Positions 12,702 to 17,682 of a stretch of 17,682 bases of DNA are shown here, piece after piece; position 1 is the stretch's first letter; the number at the start of each line of letters is the position of its first letter. The DNA comes from Alterirhizorhabdus sp964247265 (GTDB lineage Bacteria; Pseudomonadota; Alphaproteobacteria; Sphingomonadales; Sphingomonadaceae), in contig CAXTTS010000051.1 of the NCBI GenBank assembly GCA_964247265.1, positions 1 to 17,682 of the forward strand. The letters run 5' to 3'. Position numbers and translations under genes: made by a program. A model generated the notes under the pieces. The model was given only the letters and a program-made list of their open reading frames with translations, did not search any database and had not been told where the DNA came from.

Positions 12702-13595
12702 CTAGCGGACCCGTTCCGCCGTGAACCCGTCCCGTTTCAGCATCGCGACCACCGAGTCCGGGCCGGCGAGATGGCCGGCGCCGACCGCGACCAGCGTGAC
12801 GCCGGGCTGCGCCAGCCGCGCCTCCAGCCATTTCGTCCAGTTGCGGTTGCGCTGGACGAGCAGTGCGGCGCGCAATGCCGGGCTGTCCTTCAGATCCTCG
12901 TCGAAGGTCGCGGCGATCGCCTTTTCATCGCCGCGCGCCCAGGCGGCCAGCATGGCATCATATTCGCCGCGCATGGCGGCCGGATCCTCGACCATCGTGG
13001 TAAGGAATTCGCGCTGGGCGGCTTCGGGCAAGGTGTCAAAGAAGCCGAGCTGCTGCTCGGGCGTCTCCAGCCCCTCGACCGGGAGAGCGCGGGCCTTGAA
13101 CTGCGCCTCGATCTGCGGCTCCACCCCGTCGCCGGCGACGAGCTTCATGTCGGTGAGGGTGGTGCCGACGAGCATCAACGCCGCCGTCCATGTCTCCATG
13201 CCATCGAGCAGCACCGGCGGCACGCCGCTGCGCGCGATCATCGCGGCGAGGCCGGCACGCTTGTCCGGCGGAACCCGCTCCAGCAGCGGCGGCAGGGGGG
13301 CGGCGGGCTTTCCCATCCGCATCAGCAACGCGGAGGTGGCGGCGGGATCGGGGCCGAGCACGGTTTCGATCACCAGCGACCGCGCGCTGGCGATGGCGTC
13401 GTGCACCGGCCCCGTCTCCCACCGGTAGCCGGTCGGCAGGACGTGGATCGTGCCGAACAGGTAGATGGTGGTATCGGCATCGGCGAGCTTCCACAGCGCC
13501 GGCCGCGCCTCGGCGGGCGGCGGCGCATCGTGGCGCGCGAGCGCACAGGCGCCGAGCAGGAGGGCGGGGAGGATCGCGGTCAGGGCCTTGCGCAT
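12702..13595 (-). CDS. TraB/GumN family lipoprotein
   Basis: A 297-residue TraB/GumN-type protein. The N-terminus MRKALTAILPALLLGAC is a lipoprotein signal with a lipobox (LGAC, Cys17), so the mature protein should be lipid-anchored; residue +2 is Ala, which favours Lol-dependent transfer to the outer membrane. The family signatures are LFGTIHVLP (47-54, His51), LVIET (74-78, Glu77) and VAVGAGHLAG (269-278, His275). These match the putative metal-binding residues of TIKI-like metalloproteases, though activity of bacterial members is little known. AGGAG lies 5 nt before ATG 13595. It is divergent from glyQ and may form its own unit. Confidence 0.9.
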   Translation of the reverse strand: MRKALTAILPALLLGACALARHDAPPPAEARPALWKLADADTTIYLFGTIHVLPTGYRWETGPVHDAIASARSLVIETVLGPDPAATSALLMRMGKPAAPLPPLLERVPPDKRAGLAAMIARSGVPPVLLDGMETWTAALMLVGTTLTDMKLVAGDGVEPQIEAQFKARALPVEGLETPEQQLGFFDTLPEAAQREFLTTMVEDPAAMRGEYDAMLAAWARGDEKAIAATFDEDLKDSPALRAALLVQRNRNWTKWLEARLAQPGVTLVAVGAGHLAGPDSVVAMLKRDGFTAERVR

Positions 13596-13625
13596 GGCCG
13601 CTCCTAGCGCCCGCGCAGCCCAGGT

Positions 13626-13651
13626 GGAAGGGGCGCAGGCGGAAGGGGCGC
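13626..13651. repeat. Short direct repeat in the TraB/GumN-glyQ gap
   Basis: GGAAGGGGCGC occurs at 13626-13636 and 13641-13651, a 15-bp period. It lies in the 137-bp divergent gap, just before a TTGACC (13655-13660) for which no good -10 follows. It could be paired regulator sites or a chance duplication in GC-rich DNA. Confidence 0.4.
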
Positions 13652-13732
13652 GGGTTGACCCGATCGGGGCGATCCGCCAAACGGCGGGCCGTGGTGCCGC
13701 TCAGTCGTGCCGCTCATGCGAAGGGCCTTGTC

Positions 13733-14620
13733 TTGCCAGCCGAACCGCCGCTCAGCTTCCAGAGGCTGATCCTGACGCTGCACGATTATTGGGCGGCGCA
13801 GGGCTGCGTGATCCTCCAGCCGTATGACATGGAGATGGGCGCCGGCACCTTCCACACCGCCACCACACTGCGCGCTTTGGGGCCGGATGCGTGGAACGCC
13901 GCGTTCGTGCAGCCCTGTCGCCGGCCGACCGACGGGCGCTATGGCGAGAACCCCAACCGGCTGGGCGCCTATTACCAGTATCAGGTGATCCTGAAGCCGA
14001 GCCCACCGGAGCTTCAGTCGCTGTACCTCGGCAGCCTGGATGCGATCGGCATCGACCCGCTGAAGCACGACATCCGGTTTGTCGAGGACGATTGGGAAAG
14101 CCCGACGCTGGGCGCCTGGGGCCTCGGCTGGGAGGTGTGGTGCGACGGCATGGAGGTGACGCAATTCACCTACTTCCAGCAGATGGGCGGCTTTGATTGC
14201 AAGCCGGTGGCGGGCGAACTGACCTACGGGCTGGAACGTCTGGCGATGTATATCCAGAACAAGGACAGCATCTTCGACCTCGTCTACAACGATCCCGCGC
14301 CCGGCATGCCGGTGGTGACCTATGGCGACGTGTTCATCGAGAATGAGCGCCAGATGTCGAGGTGGAATTTCGAGGTGGCCGATACGGACACTTTGTTCGA
14401 CGGGTTCCGCAAGGCGGCGGCGGAGTGCGAGAACTGCCTGAGCCACCAGCTGCCGATCCCGGCCTATGAGCAGGCGATCAAGGCGAGCCATCTTTTCAAC
14501 ACCTTACAGGCGCGCGGCGTGATCTCGGTGGCGGAGCGGCAGGCCTATATCGGCCGGGTGCGCGAGCTGGCGAAGGGCGCGTGCCAGGCCTGGATGGATC
14601 ATAACGGGTGGGCGGCATGA
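13733..14620 (+). CDS. glyQ: Glycyl-tRNA synthetase alpha subunit
   Basis: GlyQ is the catalytic subunit of the bacterial alpha2beta2 glycyl-tRNA synthetase and works with the GlyS product. The 295-residue protein contains the family core from the first residues: LSFQRLILTLHDYWAAQGC, QPYDMEMGAGTFHTATTLRA, VQPCRRPTDGRYGENPNRLG and GWEVWCDGMEVTQFTYFQQ. Class II motif 3 appears as GELTYGLERLAMYIQ near 162-176. The frame extends far upstream without ATG, so the start is a judgement: TTG 13733 puts LSFQRL at residues 7-12, as in homologues, with AAGGG at 13721-13725 seven nt before it. GTGs at 13691 and 13694 are possible but give an unconserved extension. Its stop overlaps the glyS start (ATGA at 14617-14620). 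Confidence 0.95.
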   Translation: MPAEPPLSFQRLILTLHDYWAAQGCVILQPYDMEMGAGTFHTATTLRALGPDAWNAAFVQPCRRPTDGRYGENPNRLGAYYQYQVILKPSPPELQSLYLGSLDAIGIDPLKHDIRFVEDDWESPTLGAWGLGWEVWCDGMEVTQFTYFQQMGGFDCKPVAGELTYGLERLAMYIQNKDSIFDLVYNDPAPGMPVVTYGDVFIENERQMSRWNFEVADTDTLFDGFRKAAAECENCLSHQLPIPAYEQAIKASHLFNTLQARGVISVAERQAYIGRVRELAKGACQAWMDHNGWAA

Positions 14621-16881
14621 CCGACTTCCTGCTGGAACTGCGATCGGAGGAGATCCCGGCGCGGATGCAGGAAAAGGCTTGCGCCGACCTCGCCCGCCTG
14701 TTTGCCACGGAGATCGAGAAAGCGGGGCTAAGCGCCGACAGGATCGAGACATTCGCCACGCCGCGCCGGCTTGCGCTGATCGCGCGCGGGCTGCCGCTGG
14801 CGACCGAGCCGGTATCCGAGGAGATCAAGGGGCCGAGGGCGGACGCGCCGGCGCAGGCGCTGGCCGGCTTTCTCGGCAAGACCGGGCTGACCCGCGAGCA
14901 GCTGGTCGAGCGGACCGACGCGAAGGGCAACACGATCCTGTTCGCTGTGGCGAGCCGGCCGGGACGCGCCACGAAAGAGGTGCTGTCCGCGGCGATCCCA
15001 GGCCTGATCCGGGCGTTTTCGTGGCCGAAGTCGATGCGCTGGGGCGCGGCCTCCGCCAGCACCGCGTCGCTGCGCTGGGTGCGGCCGTTGCAGGGCATCG
15101 TCGCGCTGCTGGGCGACGATCTGGTCGCGTGCGAAGTGGATGGCATCGTCGCCGGCACCGCGACATTGGGCCACCGCTTCCATCACCCCGGGCCGATCAC
15201 GATCGGCAGCGCGGACGACTATGCGTTCAAGCTGCGCGCGGCGCATGTGATCCTCGATCCGGCGGAGCGGCGCGCGATCATCGCCGAGGGCGCGGCGAAG
15301 GCGGCGGCGGCGCAGGGGCTGAGCGTGGTGCCAGACGAGGGGCTGGTGGCGGAGAATGCCGGGCTGACGGAATGGCCGGTGCCGCTGCTGGGCGATTTCG
15401 ATCCCGCCTTCCTCGCCGTGCCGCGCGAGGTGATCCAGCTGACGATGCGGACCAACCAGAAATATTTCGCGCTGGTGGATGCGGAGGGCGCGCTGGCGCC
15501 GGCGTTCGTCTGCACCGCCAATATCGAGGCGACCGACGGTGGTGCCGCGATCGTGGCGGGCAACCGCAAGGTGCTGGCGGCGCGGCTTTCCGACGCGCGA
15601 TTCTTCTGGGATCAGGACCGCAAGGTGCCGCTGGCGGAGTGGGCGAAGAAGCTCGACCGCATCGTGTTTCACGAGAAATTGGGCACCGTGGCCGACAAGG
15701 TGGAGCGGGTGGCGAAGCTGGCCCGCTGGCTGGTGGAAGAGCGGATCGTGCCGGCTTCGCTTGGCGCGGGCGGCCCCTCGACTTCGCTCGGGGAAGGGGA
15801 GGGCGTCGGGCGGGCGGCGCTGGCCGATATGGCGGAGCAGGCAGCGCGGCTGGCGAAGGCCGATCTCGTCACCGGAATGGTGGGCGAGTTCCCCGAATTG
15901 CAGGGCGTGATGGGCGGCTATTATGCCCGGGCCGAGGGCCTGCCCGATGACGTGGCCGATGCGATCCGCGACCATTACAAGCCGGTGGGGCAAGGCGACG
16001 AGGTGCCGACCGCGCCGGTGACGGTGGCTGTGTCGCTGGCGGACAAGCTGGATACTTTGGCTAGTTTTATCAGTCGTGACATCATTCCGACTGGATCAAA
16101 AGATCCATTTGCTTTGCGTCGATCTGCTCTAGGCGCGATCGCGATCATTCTTCAAAATAGATTACGCTGCAGCTTGCCTCGTCTGTTTGCGCAGGCGTTG
16201 TTTGCTTATCCACAGAAAGTCCAGAACTTTGTTGGTTCTATTTCTTACGGTTTGGTGATCGACCGCCTCAAGGTCCAGCAGCGTGAAGCAGGCGTTCGTC
16301 ACGACCTGATCGATGCCGTGTTCGCGCTGGGTGGCGAGGATGATCTGGTTCGGCTGCTCGCGCGGGTGAAGGCTTTGCAGGCGTTCGTCTCGATCGAGGA
16401 CGGGGCCAATCTGCTCGCGGGGTATAAGCGGGCGGCGAATATCCTGAAGGCCGAGGAGAAGAAGGGACAGGGGAGCGCCGCTCCGCCGATCCTGTCCGAT
16501 GCGGGCGAGCAGGGGATCGCGCAGACCGGGGAGGAGGATCCGCTGGCGCTGGTGGAGGATCCGGCGTTCGCCGCCGCCGTGGCCGAACTGGACGCGCGGA
16601 TGGCGGATACCACCCTGCCTTATGCGCCGGAGCCGGCCGAGGCGGCGCTGATCGCGGCGCTGGATGCGGCGGAGCCGCGCGTGGCGGATGCGATCGCCGC
16701 CGAGGATTTCGCCGGGGCGATGGCGGCGCTGGCGTCGCTGCGCGCGCCGATCGACGGCTTCTTCGATCAGGTAACGGTTAACGATCCGGATCGGGACAAA
16801 CGCGCCGCACGGCTCGCTTTGCTTGATAGAATCCGTGTTGCGATGCACAATGTGGCGGACTTCTCCAAGATCGAGGGCTGA
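14617..16881 (+). CDS. glyS: Glycyl-tRNA synthetase beta subunit
   Basis: GlyS is the tRNA-binding and anticodon-recognising subunit of the tetrameric glycyl-tRNA synthetase. The start at ATG 14617 gives the conserved MTDFLLELRSEEIPARMQ; GTG 14608 is also in frame but would overlap glyQ further. Family blocks include ATPRRLALIARGLP, MRWGAASASTASLRWVRPLQG, MRTNQKYFAL (277-286), DARFFWDQDRKVPL and GMVGEFPELQGVMGGYYA (420-437); the C-terminal DALR-like domain (about 600-754) ends VAMHNVADFSKIEG. At 754 residues it is longer than the usual 690-720. Extra material is visible at about 380-400 (LGAGGPSTSLGEGEG) and about 616-640 (GQGSAAPPILSDAGEQ), both over palindromic DNA. Residues about 480-553 are encoded by AT-rich DNA with rare codons (TTA, AGA, CTA, TCA). 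The frame is intact, so it is probably functional. Confidence 0.95.
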   Translation: MTDFLLELRSEEIPARMQEKACADLARLFATEIEKAGLSADRIETFATPRRLALIARGLPLATEPVSEEIKGPRADAPAQALAGFLGKTGLTREQLVERTDAKGNTILFAVASRPGRATKEVLSAAIPGLIRAFSWPKSMRWGAASASTASLRWVRPLQGIVALLGDDLVACEVDGIVAGTATLGHRFHHPGPITIGSADDYAFKLRAAHVILDPAERRAIIAEGAAKAAAAQGLSVVPDEGLVAENAGLTEWPVPLLGDFDPAFLAVPREVIQLTMRTNQKYFALVDAEGALAPAFVCTANIEATDGGAAIVAGNRKVLAARLSDARFFWDQDRKVPLAEWAKKLDRIVFHEKLGTVADKVERVAKLARWLVEERIVPASLGAGGPSTSLGEGEGVGRAALADMAEQAARLAKADLVTGMVGEFPELQGVMGGYYARAEGLPDDVADAIRDHYKPVGQGDEVPTAPVTVAVSLADKLDTLASFISRDIIPTGSKDPFALRRSALGAIAIILQNRLRCSLPRLFAQALFAYPQKVQNFVGSISYGLVIDRLKVQQREAGVRHDLIDAVFALGGEDDLVRLLARVKALQAFVSIEDGANLLAGYKRAANILKAEEKKGQGSAAPPILSDAGEQGIAQTGEEDPLALVEDPAFAAAVAELDARMADTTLPYAPEPAEAALIAALDAAEPRVADAIAAEDFAGAMAALASLRAPIDGFFDQVTVNDPDRDKRAARLALLDRIRVAMHNVADFSKIEG
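15774..15793. repeat. Palindromic repeat-like insertion inside glyS
   Basis: CCCCTCGACTTCGCTCGGGG (15774-15793) resembles the CCTTCGACTTCGCTCAGG-type palindromic repeats scattered through sphingomonad and related genomes. It is translated in frame as part of GPSTSLGEG. It falls in a Gly/Ser-rich stretch that breaks the conserved GlyS alignment, as expected for a small repeat captured in a surface loop. Confidence 0.5.
16055..16275. other. Low-GC patch with atypical codon use inside glyS
   Basis: About 220 bp with much lower GC than the rest of the window. Codons rarely used elsewhere here occur together: AGT, TTT, TCA, CTA, CTT, AGA, TTA, TCT, ATT and GTT. The reading frame and core residues such as PTGSKDPFALRR remain. 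A perfect TTATCCACA (DnaA-box consensus) lies at 16206-16214. The sharp edges suggest recombination with a diverged donor. Confidence 0.7.
16465..16497. repeat. Nested hairpin inside glyS
   Basis: GGACAGG (16465-16471) pairs with CCTGTCC (16491-16497), enclosing GGAGCG/CGCTCC (16472-16477/16479-16484). It encodes the GQGSAAPPILS segment, which looks like an added loop in GlyS. It may be a second repeat-derived insertion. Confidence 0.45.
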
Positions 16882-16883
16882 CG

Positions 16884-17682
16884 ATGGCGAGCATATTGGC
16901 GGCGGATACCGCATCTTCTTCTGCCGATGCGCGCTACGTCTACCGCTTTGGCGGCGGCGTTTCCGATGGCGGCAAGGGCGATCGCAACCTGCTGGGCGGC
17001 AAGGGCGCGAACCTGGCGGAAATGGCATCGATCGGCCTGCCGGTGCCGCCGGGTTTCACCATCTCCACCGCGATGTGCCAGCGTTATTATGACGAGGGGG
17101 AGCAGTTCCCGGCGTCTCTGCGCGCCGAGGTGGCGGACGGCATCGCCCATATCGAGGGCGTGACCGGCAAGACGTTCGGGCTCGCGGCCGATCCCCTGCT
17201 GGTGTCGGTCCGCTCCGGCGCGCGGGCATCGATGCCCGGCATGATGGATACGGTGCTGAACCTGGGGCTGAACGACGAGACGGTGGTGGGCCTCGCCAAC
17301 GTCTCGGGCGATGCGCGCTTCGCGTGGGACAGCTATCGCCGCTTCATCCAGATGTATTCCGACGTGGTGCTGGAGCTGGATCACGGCGCCTTCGAGGAAG
17401 CGCTGGAGATCGCCAAGGAGGATAAGGGCTTCACCCTCGATACCGAGCTTTCGGCCGGGGACTGGCAGGCGCTGGTGAAGCAGTACAAGGCGATCGTCGA
17501 GGAGCAGTGGAGCAAGCCGTTCCCGCAGGACGTGCATGAGCAATTGTGGGGCGCGGTCGGCGCCGTGTTCGGATCGTGGCAGTCGGAGCGGGCGAAGGTG
17601 TATCGCCGGCTGAACGACATACCGGCGGCGTGGGGCACGGCGGTGAACGTGCAGGCGATGGTGTTCGGCAACATGGGCGATA
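16884..17682 (+). CDS. ppdK: Pyruvate, phosphate dikinase, N-terminal part (runs off the window)
   Basis: PPDK reversibly converts pyruvate, ATP and phosphate to phosphoenolpyruvate, AMP and diphosphate, linking glycolysis and gluconeogenesis. About 266 residues are present, and the frame is still open at the right edge. The N-terminal ATP-grasp-like domain is recognisable by VYRFGGGVSDGG, LLGGKGANLAEMASIGLPVPP, GFTISTAMC, then LVSVRSGARASMPGMMDTVL with NLGLNDETVVGL, and the segment RFAWDSYRRFIQMYSDVV. ATG 16884 lies 2 bp after the glyS stop, with GAGGG overlapping the end of glyS, so the gene is the third member of the glyQ-glyS unit. A short Ala/Ser-rich N-terminal extension precedes the conserved region. 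The catalytic His and PEP-binding domains lie outside the window. Confidence 0.95.
   Translation, partial: MASILAADTASSSADARYVYRFGGGVSDGGKGDRNLLGGKGANLAEMASIGLPVPPGFTISTAMCQRYYDEGEQFPASLRAEVADGIAHIEGVTGKTFGLAADPLLVSVRSGARASMPGMMDTVLNLGLNDETVVGLANVSGDARFAWDSYRRFIQMYSDVVLELDHGAFEEALEIAKEDKGFTLDTELSAGDWQALVKQYKAIVEEQWSKPFPQDVHEQLWGAVGAVFGSWQSERAKVYRRLNDIPAAWGTAVNVQAMVFGNMGD

Noticed and set aside
13190..13732. N-terminal extension of glyQ in the same open frame
   Set aside because: It is antisense to the TraB/GumN gene, Arg/Ala-rich and beyond the normal GlyQ length.
1..17682. CRISPR arrays, tRNA or rRNA genes, integrases, transposases, toxin-antitoxin or defence genes
   Set aside because: I looked on both strands and saw no regularly spaced repeats, tRNA-like cloverleaf, or recognisable mobile or defence protein motifs.

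Overview
The window looks like a chromosomal housekeeping segment from an alphaproteobacterium, most likely a sphingomonad (Sphingomonas or a close relative). The reasons are high GC with strong G/C third-position bias, a secG-like tail directly before pyrG, a short prolyl-tRNA synthetase without the large editing insertion, a single LolC/E-type permease, and a match to the alphaproteobacterial EcfG general-stress promoter. The assignment rests on recalled family features, not on a database search.

Layout. 1-179 is the C-terminal tail of a probable SecG, followed by pyrG (331-1965, +). Two small minus-strand genes follow: a 35-residue proline-rich peptide (2304-2411) and an 88-residue single-pass membrane protein (1996-2262). 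A 398-bp gap with no convincing gene (2412-2809) holds a candidate promoter, an operator-like dyad and strong RNA hairpins, and leads into proS (2810-4123). An 89-bp imperfect inverted repeat of the ATTCCCGC/GCGGGAAT class separates proS from lolC and lolD (4317-6246), which overlap by 8 bp. A 13-bp hairpin over the lolD stop codon marks a convergent boundary. On the minus strand follow a secreted glycine-zipper protein (6269-6811) and ychF with a MaoC-like hydratase (7393-8493, 6932-7381).

The middle is the most accessory part: a 56-residue coiled-coil protein (8619-8789, +), a family 4-like glycosyltransferase (8878-10053, +) whose 3' end overlaps that of a convergent 2OG-Fe(II) oxygenase (10040-10642, -), and a 61-residue protein (10768-10953, +) with an EcfG-type promoter. 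Next comes a minus-strand translation cluster, rplY (11964-12590), pth (11343-11912) and a VOC protein (10978-11346), then a TraB/GumN-type lipoprotein (12702-13595, -). The window ends with a tightly packed plus-strand unit, glyQ, glyS and ppdK (13733 to the edge).

How the genes relate. Most serve translation (proS, glyQ, glyS, rplY, pth, ychF) or the envelope (secG, lolC, lolD, the glycine-zipper protein, the TraB/GumN lipoprotein); pyrG and ppdK serve central metabolism. I found no CRISPR array, rRNA, tRNA, phage, transposase or obvious defence system, and no clear new multi-gene system. The observations most worth a second look are the structured proS leader, the EcfG-type promoter on the 61-residue gene, the start-codon hairpin of the 88-residue membrane gene, and glyS, which carries a repeat-like insertion, a second hairpin segment and a low-GC patch with codon use unlike the rest of the window.
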